From assembly GCA_000231825.2 (NCBI GenBank), contig JH720306.1:1-64000 (forward strand): a stretch of DNA of 64,000 bases, given 5' to 3'. Numbering within the stretch: the first letter of the stretch is position 1; each line of letters opens with the position of its first letter. The notes under the pieces were generated by a model that was not told where the DNA came from, made no database searches, and was given only the letters and a program-made list of their open reading frames with translations. Below, one piece after another: positions 39,611 through 52,297 of the stretch. The position numbers and the translations under genes were made by a program. Source of the stretch: Tetrahymena elliotti 4EA. Lineage: Eukaryota > Ciliophora > Oligohymenophorea > Hymenostomatida > Tetrahymenidae.

Positions 39611-40226
39611 TCTTGCCAAAATGTTAAGAAATAAGCTTAATTAACTCAATAATTAAATATTTAATTCACATTAAAAACTCTTAAATAAATTTCAATAATT
39701 AAAAATCGATAAATTTATTGTCTTAATTTATTTTATACATCATTTCAGCATTTATATAAAATTCTTGAATACAACCTTTAGTTTTATTCTTATCGTTATT
39801 GAATTTTCTTTTATTTTTATTAAGCTTTGTATAAGGATTTTTCTAAGCTTTGAAGTATATTTTTAATGAGTATTGTTTTACTTTATTACTTTTGTTTATT
39901 AATCTTTAAGAAATTTTTAATCAAAATGTGAATTCATTTTAAAGAAATTAACTAAAATTTTTTTATATTTTACAAAATTGAACAGAAATAAACAGTTACT
40001 AAATTATTTAAACAAAATGATGAGTAATTTTTTGATGAGTTAAATTGACATATTTACATTTTTATTATATTAAATTATTATTATTATGTTTTGCTTGTCA
40101 TATAACAGCTATAATTCTAATTACTAAATATAGAGTATCCCTCCAGCTACTTTGCTTACTAGATGCAAAATACCAAAAATTAAATGTATTAGGACCTAAA
40201 TAAAATTAGAATATTGATTTAATTGA
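39611..40226. other. Convergent intergenic spacer
   Basis: AT-rich sequence between two 3' ends; no gene seen. Confidence 0.6.
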
Positions 40227-41153
40227 TTAACTGTCAGATAGCAAGCTGCCTACACTAATAGCATATGAAATTAAAGTTACTAAGCCAACTCCAATAAAAA
40301 TAATTAAAATGATTGGTATAAAATAGTTGCTTGAAAATCCTCTTTGCTTAAGCAGATAAATAACAATTAGGCCTGGAATAAATAACCCAAGAGCTGATAA
40401 GGAATAAATAGAAGAAATAACTAAACTAAATAAAGATCCCATTACAATCAAAGGAATTGTGGCCATTATAATGACTAAAAAATATATTCTAATAAAATGC
40501 ATCAAATAAGTAATTACTTTATCAACTGTTTATTCTTTTTCAGTATCATCAGCAATATCTTAAATAACTGCTAGCCTACTATAAGCTAAATGCTAAAAGG
40601 ATAAGAGAACTTAAGGAGAACTAAATGTGTGTAGAAAAATTGATCCATATTAAACTAAGCCAGATATTGATTCATATTTAAAAGCAATAAGAGAAAGTGG
40701 CAGTATCATTAAATCCTTTACAACGAGTAAAACAGTAATAAGCGTTTTAAAAATAGGGATTTCTTTTTCATCTAATAAATGCTTTTTCTTTCTTGCTTAA
40801 ATATAAGTAGGTACTTTCTCTTCATTAAATATTTAATTATTTCCTTCAACTTCCAAATAAATAGGCTTGTTAAAAAACACCACTTTAAGAAATTCTATAC
40901 CCACAACAATTAAAAAATCTATTAATGATAAACAAGAATGATCTATATTCACTATAAAAGAAGTGGCAGTATCTAATTTATCATTAGTTTAACTTTTTGA
41001 TGTCACATCATATTCTATCATTAAATCTTCTAAAGAAGGCAATTCAGTAAATTTATATTTCAAAGTCATTCTTTTAGGTATATTTATTGTACATAAAATT
41101 ATTATTGAGCATAGCCCTCCTAAAAAAAACATTAGTTTCAAGCATTTATTCAT
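40227..41153 (-). CDS. Hypothetical multi-pass membrane protein
   Basis: 308 residues in one exon, ATG 41151-41153 to TGA 40227-40229. It begins with a hydrophobic segment (about residues 5-24, signal anchor or signal peptide), then a polar loop, then several hydrophobic segments near residues 85-105, 145-170, 225-250, 255-275 and 280-300, so roughly five or six membrane spans. A basic loop (ARKKKHLLDEKE) lies between early spans and is probably cytosolic. No family was recognised. It is flanked by a convergent cullin gene and lies downstream of the EF-hand gene on the same strand, with no evidence of a functional link. Confidence 0.8.
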
Positions 41154-42066
41154 CTATTTAAGATTTTACAAAATAATTAAGACAGCTTTTATATGTAAAA
41201 TGATTATTATTTTGATGTTTCTGTTAATGTTTTTAATAACAATTAATTTTGAAAATTAATAGATCTAACTAAAATCTATGGTATTATTAGGATTTAAAAT
41301 TCATTCTTTTTAATTTTGAAAATTATGAAAATTATAAAAATTGTAACAGGGCTTTCAACTTTAAACTTTAAGATAAAAATGCTTACATCCCATATCATTT
41401 TAATGTAATTTTTAAATGTAATAAAATCATATTTTTAAAGTAGAATTCCACAAAAGCATTTTCAAAAAATATTTATAAGGAATACAAAAGTCTACCATTA
41501 AAAATAGAATATTTAAAGAAGTCTTAGAGGTTATACTGAATTTGGCTAAAGTTTTTTAAGTTTATGGAAGAAAATAAAAATATTTTTTTTAAATAGGAAA
41601 GAAAATTAAGTGATAGATTAGAATTGGAAATGAGAAATAAATATTTAAGGAAATTTTAGTGAATAAAGATAATGAAAAAATATTCAAACTAATTTTCTGA
41701 ATACAAGTATATAAGTTTTAGTTAATATAATAAAATTTTTATTTATTTAATATTTTAGCATAGAATTTACAAAGAGGTTTTATGGATGAAAGTTAATATT
41801 TTTCATTAAATAGGAAAGAAAATTAAGTGATAGGTTAGAATTGGAAAAGGGAAATAAATTTTAAGTTAATAAACATAATTAATAATAATAATAATAACAA
41901 CAAATAATCTGAATAGAAATAGATACTAGTATATAAGTTTTAATTAATATAATATAGTTTTTATTTATTTAATATTTTAGCATTTTTATTTACTTTTTTT
42001 GTACATTATAACTTATTAAATTATAATTGTGTTTTTTTAATTTCTTCATTTCAGTTGTTAGGAAAA
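41154..42066. other. Intergenic region with a large direct repeat
   Basis: AT-rich, no coding exon seen. It contains a pair of about 170-bp direct repeats (41591-41760 and 41808-41982). Confidence 0.55.
41591..41982. repeat. Two imperfect direct repeats of about 170 bp
   Basis: Copy 1 (41591-41760) and copy 2 (41808-41982) share the opening AAATAGGAAAGAAAATTAAG, the middle TAGAATTGGAAA and the end TTTATTTATTTAATATTTTA. Copy 2 has an AAT microsatellite expansion where copy 1 has a longer unique segment. Confidence 0.75.
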
Positions 42067-45000
42067 TCAGGAAGTGAGGACATCGATAAGTTACTTAATG
42101 GATTCTTATTGTTTGCTATTAATATTAAAAAATCAATTAATAATTCATTACTTATTTATTTTTATATATATTACCAGCTGTAAAGCTCCCAGTAGGTAAG
42201 ATATCCCTTTTATTCGACGTCAACTTCTCTAAACAATCTTTTTTAGAATATAAAAAATTTTAAGATTTATTGAATGATTTATTTAATTACTATTTAGAGA
42301 GATTGAGAGCTGAGTTGTGGTAGTTTTTCTTAAGGATCATAGAATGTAAGAGGTGTTCAGCTTCAAGTCTTGTGATAAATCCTTTTCTATCAACATCTAA
42401 GAAGTTGAAAACTTAAATTAATTTTCCATTTTCTTTTGATTTGTAATCGCAAATGCTCATAAGGACAGGTCCAACTTCATTGGCTTCAAGAACTTGGTCT
42501 TAGTTCTATTTTTATTGAATTTTATTAGAGAATTGAAATTAAAAAAAGAAATTACAATATCTAAGAAATCAAAGAATCCATCTATGTCAGTGGTAGGAAT
42601 GCTAGGATAGTGACAAACCATGCGATTTCTGAAAGCCATTTTAGTTACCTTATCTTAGAAAATAAGATTACCAAAAATAACATCAAATACTTCTTAAGCA
42701 GTCTTGTTGTAAAGAGAGAATCTAGAAACATAATAAGCTTTATCAGTATTTGCACAGATGTTAGCACTTGCCAAAAACATAGGAAGCTAGATGCTTTGCT
42801 TCATATATGAGGTCATCATAGATTCTTTTAAGTTTGTGGAATATGGGCTTCTAGCAAAGTTTATTGATTTTTTAGGGATTGATGAGTCTCTAAGACGAGA
42901 AGTTACTATTTCTTAAGGTTCGTAACTGCTGAAGACATTGCTTGTTGTTTAGAATACTCTATGGGCACTTCTTTCAACAGAGCGTTTCAAAAATTCTTTT
43001 GTTTCTTGCTCAATCAATTCACGTTCAGAATTTACAAATTGCTTTTGGCTCTCTGGTGAGTAAGAAATACCAATATTTTCTCTTTCGAATTCTACATTAC
43101 ATTACTTCATCAACTAAGGAGATGTGAATAAATGATTGTATTTTTTCTTGATGGGGTCTTTGGAGGGATCAAGTTTTTGGTATTCTCTGCTGGGTGAGAG
43201 CATACTGGTGACTCTATCCTATATTTATTAAGATAAAATGAATATTATTAGTGAGAAATTTTGAATGTTATAGATTGAATGAAATTTTTGTTTACTTTGT
43301 TAGCAGAAGGATCAGCAGTTCCTCTGAGATATTCTCTTCTGAATGCAGGTGATCTGAGAATGGATGGAGGTAAGACACTTGATGAGTAGATTTTACCATT
43401 TGAATTTTATTCTAAGGATACACCAATAGATTGATATTTAGTTTAGGAAGGTGTACTGTAGATGTTGACAGGAACAGAAGGAGTAGTCTTCTTTTAGAAA
43501 AGATTTTGGTTTCCTGATAAATCAATAGCAACTCTTTCAGCATAGTAATTGTCATAGGTTTTTTAAACAACATTTAAAGTATTGCTTGTATTAATGCTCA
43601 TAATTTGAAGACTGGAGTTAGTACTTTATTAGAAGGGTTATTATTCATTCGAGAATACCTTCAAGATTTCACTCTTAGGCATGTAGGTGGGTTGAGGGGC
43701 ATTTTGTAAGTTACTTTCTCTGACAGAAGATTCTAACATTTCTTCAACATTGTATTTTAATTCAACTTTTTCATTAGCAAAGTTAATAGAGCAAGAATCA
43801 TCAATCTCCTCATTAGGTTAAGTAAATTGATTCGTTGCACTTCTAACGTAGTTATCAATATTGTAAATGGCTTTCTAGTCACCTTGTTGCTCCTTTCTAG
43901 AAGAATAAGCTTATTAAACTGATTCCTAATCGAATCCACTCATAGCGCAGTTAAAGAGATTTAAATGGTTAAATTATTGCTTTTCTGCTGAAGTTTGTTA
44001 ACCATAAGCAGACGAAAATGACTTTTCTTCAAAGAGATTATTCTTCTCTCTTTAAGCACTCTTTAGTTATTATTCCATATATGCCTTCTCCATTTGTACT
44101 TCAAAATTGTGTTAGATTAATTCAGTAGTAATTTCAACATCATTGTTGCTCTTTCTAACAGAATTAAATTTATTTTAGCTGTAAGAATTTTATTCATACT
44201 TGCTGCCACTTTCTTAAGTATTGTTTCTCTTAGAATTTTATGTATCTTGTTGATATCTTTATTCTACATTTTCATCATGTTGCTTAACATCTGAGTATTA
44301 TTAACTCTTAATATTAGAGACCTATTCTGATAATCTCTTTTACAAACTGAAAGGATCATCATTTGATTATGTCATTTCTTCCATTCTGTGCTTGACAGGA
44401 GCATATTAGACACCACTGTCCATATGAACTGGATGATTCATAGGAGTTACAGGATCATCTACAGTTTAGTAAGAATTTCCTCTTTGTAAACTACCAAACT
44501 TAATTAAATTAGGTTTGGGAATACTTTCTTCCTTTTAACCAAGATCATTAATTTGATCAAAGAATTCTTCATTTTCTTCATCTGATTCATTTTCATCTCT
44601 ACAGCTTTAATCATTTTAATTGTCATCCTAATTGTAATCTTCTCTATCATTTTGTTAGAAATTTCCAAAACGAGATTATTCAGATCTTTAGATAGCTTGT
44701 TAGATATATTCTTCTCTTTCTCTTTTGACTCTTTCCATTTCTTCTTCTTATTACAATATACGCTGTTATTCTTCATAGATAGCCTATTCCATTTGTTAAT
44801 CACTCATAGCAATTTAACCTTCAGATTATCCTAAGCTGCTTCTTCTCATTTAAGAAGAGAATTATTATTAGAAATAATTCTATTAGCCATAGTTATCTAA
44901 ATTTTGCATATATTAATTCTATTATTCAGTAGTGAGTTCTTAAGAATTTTAAGTAACCATACCAGATTCTGTGATTCCTGCTTATTAGCTCTATTATGAT

Positions 45001-46324
45001 TCATAGTAATTTTGTTTTAATTCACTTAAATGATTCTATGAGTATTCAGATTAAGTATTAAATTAGTATTCTTCTTATTGATGATAGACTTCTTCTTCAC
45101 CTTGTTATTGTTAGTATTCTTATTCATCTTGATTTTCTTATTCTAGATCATCTTACATTTCTTATTCGTATTATTATTATTAATCTTCTTGGATACTTCC
45201 TTCATCGTTTTAAGTTTCTTAAAGTCTTTTGCGGAGAGTGCTCTCTTCGTTTTCATTGACTTCAACTTATTAGTGTTGAACTGATTATTATTGCATTTAG
45301 AAAACACTTTAATTCTCTCCTTCATTGTATTCAGTGTTAACTTATTCACATCTAGATTGGGAAGTATTAGCATAAGATTATTAAAGCTATTATTAAGCGT
45401 AGCCATCAGCATGGACATCTTCTTAATCATAGACATTTTAATTTGATTATTTTAAGGGGGAATTAGTGTTGTTTAATTCTTGGATTTATTAATTTTAAGG
45501 ACGTCTAAAAGGACTCATTTTTTGAGGGTTTTGATTCTATTATTTTAACTACTATTCATATTACTATTAATGCATCAATTATTATTGCTATTGTCTCATT
45601 TACATCTACAACTGTTATTACATTCTTTGTTGTTCAAAAGTAAATTGCTTTTTTTTTAAATTAAAAATTAATATTCCCTTCATAAAAGCATAAAAATTAT
45701 TTACCATGTTTTCGTCTAATTATGGATTATTTTATTGCACATTAAGAGCATCACTAAATGTTTTCTGTTATCTGTAAACGGAGTCTTATTCGGTCTTTCT
45801 GCTTTAGCGTTAATCTCCAAAATTTGGTTAAAGATTAACTTGAGAGCCCTTTTAGTTCGGAGGAGGTGCAATGCTATTATTAGAAGTAGGAGTTTAACCG
45901 CCTCTGAATTTAGACTTATTAATGTATTTTCTAAGATCAAGAGTCAAACTTGAAATATCTTTTTGTAATAATGAATTATTTAAATAAAAGATCCAATGAT
46001 ATAAAATAACAATTTTTAAAAAACAATCATGGAATCTGAAAGAAATAAAAGTAAAACAAATAATAAAAAATGAATGAAAATTTTAAATATATTGATTTAG
46101 ATTATTACTTCTTTCAAAATTTAAAAATTCTTAATAGTTCAATTAAAGAACGAAAAATAATTAATAAAAAATCAAGAAATTCTCCTTTAATATAATAATA
46201 AACTAAATAGAAATTTAATTATTTATTTACCTTGCTTCTTTTTATGCTTCTAAATAATCTCTTCTACTTCCTATCCTTAACCATCCTTAATAAGATTTCT
46301 CAAATTCAATCTGTCATCCTTCAT
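42067..46324 (-). CDS. Large Q/E-rich protein with C-terminal EF-hands
   Basis: 1229 residues. Model: complement(42067..42115, 42175..42237, 42291..42505, 42556..43218, 43296..45647, 45705..45958, 46231..46324), phases consistent. Most of the protein is Gln/Glu/Asn-rich with a coiled-coil-like stretch (ERVKREREEYIQQAIQ). The C-terminus holds at least three EF-hand loops: DINQDQVLEANE, DVDRKGFITRLE and DVEQKGYLTYWE, each with acidic or polar residues at 1, 3, 5, 9 and Glu at 12. The third is split over the junctions at 42237/42291. Calcium binding is therefore likely; cortical or cytoskeletal location would be a guess. The 57-nt intron 45648..45704 is stop-free and in phase and may be retained. 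The start ATG is in a short first exon. Confidence 0.82.
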
Positions 46325-48394
46325 AATTTCTATTCATTTTAAATAAAATATTTAAATATACTCTCTCTATTCTTTTTATCAATCTCTTTTTATTTTAATG
46401 GCAATGATTGATATCAAATATTATTACATGTGCACTTTTCCAATAAAGTGAGTAACTCCATTTGCTCATGCTTAGAAATGCCTTTTGTTGCTACTGTTTT
46501 GGCATTTGTGGCCACTACTGCCACCTTTTAATTTGCGCCAGGGATTTACTATGCTGAATTTTGAGATTTCTAATTCAAAGCTTTGTTGAAATTTTTGAGC
46601 ATTTTAATTTCTTTTTTCTTTATTTTCTGTTGATTTTTAATATTTTTTTTTAATTTAAACGTTAATCAAAAATAGAATGAATTTTCTATTTAAATTAATG
46701 AAAAAATTCAAAACACAAAACACGATATAAATTTTACAAATAATTATAAATTGAAAAATTTGTTAATATTTCTATTGTCTTCTGTTTAAAGAATTCTATC
46801 TCATACATTTATTTGAAATCAATATATTATTATATTTCATCACTTTTATTGTTTATCTATGTTTGATGTTAATACATAAGTATATGAAAAATTATTTAAA
46901 CTGTTAGAAATTAATTAGGCAAGTAAATTTATAATTTTGTATTTCAAATCCATAGTTAAATAAAATGCTTAATAATTCATAAAATATTTTAAAGTTTTAT
47001 TCAAAATATTTTAATCTTATTAACAAAATTATTATTGATGTAAAAAAATTAACTTCTTCAGTTTATTTTTAAATAAACTAGTTTTTATCTGCCAACTATT
47101 TTTTTTTCATAAATTTTCTATTTTCAATTCACATTTTCAATCTCAATTCTCATTTTTAGAAGAAAATTTATTATTATTTTTGGGTAGTTTAAAATTAATT
47201 GCTATTCAAATTATATTAAGTTAAAATTAAAATAATTTCTAAAATTTTGAATATAAATACTCTCTTTTTTAAGTTAAGTTATCCATTTTTAAAAATGTTT
47301 GTCTAACGAGTTTTAAAAATTTGAAGAAAAAAATCAAAGACTATTCAAAACAAATAATTAATACTTTTCTATTAAAGAAGACCATTAAATTCCTTTTTAG
47401 TAATATCTAAAATGAATAATTTCAAAAATATTAAAAATAATATTATAATTTCAGATATTAAGATATTAAAGAAAAAACAAAATATTTAAATTATTAAGAA
47501 TATAGATACTTGTAAAATATTTTACTCCTCATCCTACTTTAATATTTAATTACTTTATTGCAAATTAACATAATTCATGAACTATTTGAAAAACTTTTAA
47601 AAGATCAAAAACAATCAGGGATATGAAATTAAAATATCTAAATTTATTTTAAATCTAAAATGATATTAAGAGGGTACGGTACGATGATTTGAAAACATCT
47701 TTTTTAGATCATCTTTTCTTTATCTTTTAAAATCCTAATTATTTAAAAAAATTAATTTAACTAATATTAAAAATCAATTATTTATTAAATACTTAATTCA
47801 AAATATTCTTTTACTTTTTGGATTTTATTAATTGAAATTTATTTTATTAAATAAAAGTAAAATTAAAAAAAATAAAAGTCTTTATTTGAATGTTTTTTTG
47901 ATTTGTTTTAAAAAATGAAAAATTAATCTAATTGTTTTTTGACTGTTTTTGACAAATGTGAATTAAAGCAAATTTTAAATGTATGTATTCAGCTTATAAT
48001 TTCATTAAATTTCAATTTTTTAATAGAAGATATATGGTATAAATATTTTGATCATCACCATCATCAAATAGACTGAAAAAAATATTTTTATTTGAATTAA
48101 GACAAAATTGATTTATTATTAGCAAGTAGAATTAAAAAGTTATTTGGTTTTTTATTTTTGAAAAACAAAAATATTATTGTGTTTAGTCATTTTAATTGCT
48201 CATTGTGAGTATTTGAATCTAATTTTTTTAGATAAATAAATGAAAAAGATTCATCTCATTTGATAAATTAAGCCCAAAGGTTAAAATTTAATTGAATTAA
48301 TTATTTATTTAATAATTAAATAGCAGTATACAAAGTATTATTATTATTTACTAATCGCAAGCAAGTAAGCAACAATAGTTAATAACAAGCAAAT
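46325..48394. other. Two-kb divergent intergenic region
   Basis: Lies between the 5' ends of the EF-hand gene (minus) and the helicase gene (plus). No exon seen. It holds an unusually GC-rich patch with two hairpins near 46476-46524. Confidence 0.55.
46476..46524. other. GC-rich double hairpin
   Basis: AAATGCC (46476-46482) pairs perfectly with GGCATTT (46501-46507). Directly after, GTGGC (46508-46512) pairs with GCCAC (46520-46524) around a 7-base loop. Such GC-rich stems stand out in intergenic DNA of roughly 15-20 percent GC. It could be a small structured RNA or a promoter element of the adjacent gene. Confidence 0.4.
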
Positions 48395-51082
48395 ATGAGT
48401 CACTAAACAAATTAAGACTGGAGCAAATGGGATTTAATTCATCCCTAAGTTCTTTAATCTCTTAAAGAGAATAATTTCAATAATCCTACTGAAATTTAGG
48501 CTTATGTTTTGAATACTTATAGAAATTATAATGATTTTTTGATTGCATCTCAAACAGTAAATATTGTTCTACAATAATAATTTTTCAGCAGAATATAGAT
48601 AAATAATTTAAGTATTCATTCATTTTATATTTTAATAAAATAGGGTTCTGGTAAGACTTTGAGTTTTGGTATTCCAATAGTCAGTGAAATTCTTTATGAC
48701 AAGTCTGGTGCATTTACTGAGAAAAAAAAAGATCCTAAGAAAAAGGAAAAGTATATTAGATGCTTAATTATTGCTCCAACTAGAGAATTAGTTCTTCAAA
48801 TTGAAAAACATCTCAATTAGATTAGTTAGAACTCTAAAGAATAAATTAGAATAGGTAGTATAGTTGGTGGTATTTCAAAAGAAAAGCAAAGAAGAATTCT
48901 TAGTTATATTCCTGATATTTTAATTGCAACTCCTGGTCGTCTTTGGGATATGATTGATAATTATGAACACGAGTGTTTAGATTAATTGCATTTGATCGAT
49001 TATTTAGTTTTAGATGAAGCTGATAGAATGGTTGAATTAGGTCATTTCGATGAATTAGATAAAATTCTTGAAAAGGTTTATAATAAGGGTGAAGTAGTTG
49101 AAAATAAAGGTGAAATTTAGAAACTCAACCAATTAATTAAAGAAAAGAAAACAAAAACAATTTAGTTTACTACAAAGGCAGAACTTCCTCAATCTTCTAA
49201 AAATAAATTAGATCAAATTGGTGAAAATGAAGTCTTGACTTTGTCTGGTGATGATGCCAAGAAATTCTTTGCATCTCTTAAAAAGAATAATTAATTAGAT
49301 TAAAATGAACTCAAAGGCATCAATCTTGATTTTCTTGATGATGAGAACTACATTAATTCTACTTAAGACAAAGACTCATAGGACGATGGTGAAGAAGATG
49401 AAGGAGAAGGAGAAGATAATGAAGATGATTTCGAAGATGTTGAAGAAGATGAAGGAGAAGAAGAAGGTAATGAAGATATGGAAGAGGAAGAAGATGAAAA
49501 CGATTTAGAAGATTAAGAAGATGAAGAAATTGGAGATGATGTTGATGAAGAAAATGAGGAAGAAGATGAAGAAAATGATGAGAAAGAAGATGAAGAAAAT
49601 GAAGGAGAAGGTGACCTTGATGAAAATAAAGATTAGTTAGATGGTGATAACTAAGATGTATAAGATGAAGAAGGAGAAGAAAACGATGAAGATTTAGAAG
49701 GTTTAAATATTTTGAAACCAAAAAGAAACAATAAATTGAAAGTTTTCTTAGTTAGTGCTACATTGACTAAATAGTTTGCTGGTAACAAACATAAAGTGAA
49801 AGTATTATCTAAAAAGGAAAAGAAAAAACTAAACAAGGAAAAGAAGGAGAAGAAGAAATCAAAAGAAGAAGAAAGAGAAGAAAAAGTGATTCCTAAGATG
49901 GAAGCATTAATGAATAAGGTTAAGTTTACTGGTAAATACAAGGTTATTGATTTAACTTAAACAATGTTGATTCCAAAGAACTTAAAGGAATGCAAAACAG
50001 TTTGTGTTGAAGAAGATAAGGTTCTTTATCTTTACCACTATTTGTAGCAAAGACCTAATGAAAATGTTATCATTTTCACTAATTCTATTTCTTATGCTAA
50101 AAAAATTGTTCATTTATTGGAAATCTTAGGAATGAAGGTTCTCTGTTTGCACTCTGAAATGCAATAACGTTAACGTCTTAAAAAGCTTGATTAATTCAAG
50201 TCTGGATAGGTATAAAAATAAATATTATTATTGAAGTTTATTGAATTTTATTTTAAAATTAGTACAAAATTTTAGTTTCTACTGATGTAGCTGCTAGAGG
50301 TTTAGATATTCCTTCTGTTTAAAATGTTGTTCATTACTAAGTTCCTTTAGATATTGATACATATATTCATAGAAGTGGTAGAACTGCTCGTATTGGAAAG
50401 GCAGGTACTTGCTATACTTTGATTGGTCCTAAGGATGGCTAAAGATTCCAAAAGATTATCAAGCAATTAGATAAGGAATAGGGTATTTAAAATATTGAAA
50501 TTAATCACACAGAAAGAGATAAGATTAGTAAAAGATTTTATTTGGATGATGAATATTTTATTAAAATTTTAATTTGTTAAAACAGGAATTCTCATCGATA
50601 GTGCTCAATAGCTTGAAAAAAGTGATTTTCTTGTTAGATAAAAGTAAGTTGAAAAGGCCTGGTACAGTAAAAATGCAAAATTAGCAGAAATTGAAGTAGA
50701 TGAAGAAATTAAGAATGAATTAAATATTATTAAAGAGGATTTATCCAAGAAGAGAGTAGTCATGAAGCAAGATAGATAAGAATTCAAAAAGATTAAAGAA
50801 GATATTAAGGAAATTCATAGAAAGCCAAACAACATGTTCCTTGAGCCATCTCAAATTCAAAAATATTTAGAAAGAATAGAACAACAAAAGCTTAGTAAGA
50901 GCAAGAATAAATCTTAACAAAAAGATTAAAATAAATAGTAATAATAATAGTAACAATAACAATAAAAACCTGGAAAAGGAAACAAGTTCCAAAAATTCAA
51001 TAACAAAAATGGAGGAAATAAAAATTAAAATAATAACAAGTCAGATAAATTTAATAAAAAGAGAAGAAATTCCTAAAGATGA
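48395..51082 (+). CDS. DEAD-box RNA helicase, DDX24/Mak5-like
   Basis: 829 residues from exons 48395..48556, 48644..50209, 50263..50527 and 50586..51082. Helicase motifs in order: Q-motif region (FNNPTEIQA), motif I SQTGSGKT spanning the first intron, APTRELVLQ, ATPGRLWDM, DEAD within VLDEADRMVELGHFDEL, SAT in FLVSATLT, IIFTNSI, STDVAARGLDIP and HRSGRTARIGKAG. The DEAD-motif context and a long acidic insertion between DEAD and SAT match the Mak5/DDX24 group, which acts in 60S ribosome biogenesis in the nucleolus (known for the family). The insertion (49370-49700) is almost pure Glu/Asp. The C-terminal tail is Lys/Gln/Asn-rich with a run of eight or more Gln written with mixed codons. The start ATG follows a tract with no alternative ATG in frame. 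Confidence 0.92.
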
Positions 51083-52297
51083 TCAACAAACAAGCACATC
51101 ATTAGTTTTTATTATTTATTTCTTTTTTGTAATTCTTTGTTTTCCACATTTAAGATTTAATTCAATAATCTAACAAAAATTTCAATATTTTTCAGAAATA
51201 ACTTGATAAAATCTATAAATTATATGTAAATCATTAAATTTACTTTCATTTTAAGATTACTAAAATTGGAAAGGATATTAAAGATTATGTTTATATATTT
51301 GAAGATTTAATTGAAAAAATAGAAAATTATTGTCACATAATCTATCTTTCAACTTTGATATTTCATTATTAATTTGAATATAGTTGATTTTTAAGTTTTG
51401 AATTCCACCAGAACTATTTTTTAATACTAAATAAATTACTAACTTTTATAAAAAATGTTTGATTTTGTTATCCTTAAATCAATAAATTTTAGAAATTTTT
51501 GTATCATTTATTTGTAAGTTATATTAAACATAACTTAATTAATTGAATCAATCAGCAAATCTATTTGATAAATTATTTTAAATTTAAAGATTGAAAATAT
51601 ATTTAATCATCATCTATCTAGATAGATACATTTTTATTTTCCTAACAAACTGTTTAATATTTTAAATGCTTACCAAATCTGAAAGATAATTTTTTTAATT
51701 GAAGAAATTTGTTTTAAAATTAATTTTATTTTAGGAAAATAAAAATTTTTAATAGATTGAAAAAGAATTATAATTCACATCATTTTTGCATCTACTTACT
51801 GAAAATAGTAAAAAAAGGATATAATATGAACTATTTATAACAGTTTAATATGTTTGATATTGATAGATAGTGAATATGGTGTCAATAGAAAGTTTGTGAA
51901 GCAGATAGAAGAAGATACTGTTTAGTTTAGAAGTAAGTATTTATTTTAGTTTAAGTTTATTTAAATTAAGTAGAAGAAGTGGTTTAAGCAAATTTAAGAG
52001 AATTTTGAATAATTAATATAAATCAACAAGTAACTATTATTCTTGTAGCTACACGTAAAATATAATGAGATTGACATCAATTTCTTAAATAATTTAATAA
52101 CAAAGAAAGTTTTGTAAATCTTCTCTTTTTTTCAAACCAAATAAAACCTAACAAGCAAGCAAACAAACAAACAAAACCTACCTACATAGATAACAATCAA
52201 ATTAAAACAATAAAACTTTATAAATTATAATTAGATACATTAATTAAAAATCTTTAAATTAATTCAAGTAGGAGAAAACTTAAAAAATCAAATAAGA
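51083..52297. other. AT-rich intergenic region
   Basis: No supported gene. It separates the helicase and the SDF2-like gene, both on the plus strand. Confidence 0.6.

Noticed and set aside
44504..45436. Minus-strand Met/Lys/Asn-rich frames
   Set aside because: Alternative frame of the EF-hand gene's long exon; the true frame is the Q/E-rich one, continuous for 784 codons.
49359..49941. Minus-strand Leu/His- and Phe/Ser-rich frames
   Set aside because: Antisense of the helicase acidic and basic tracts.
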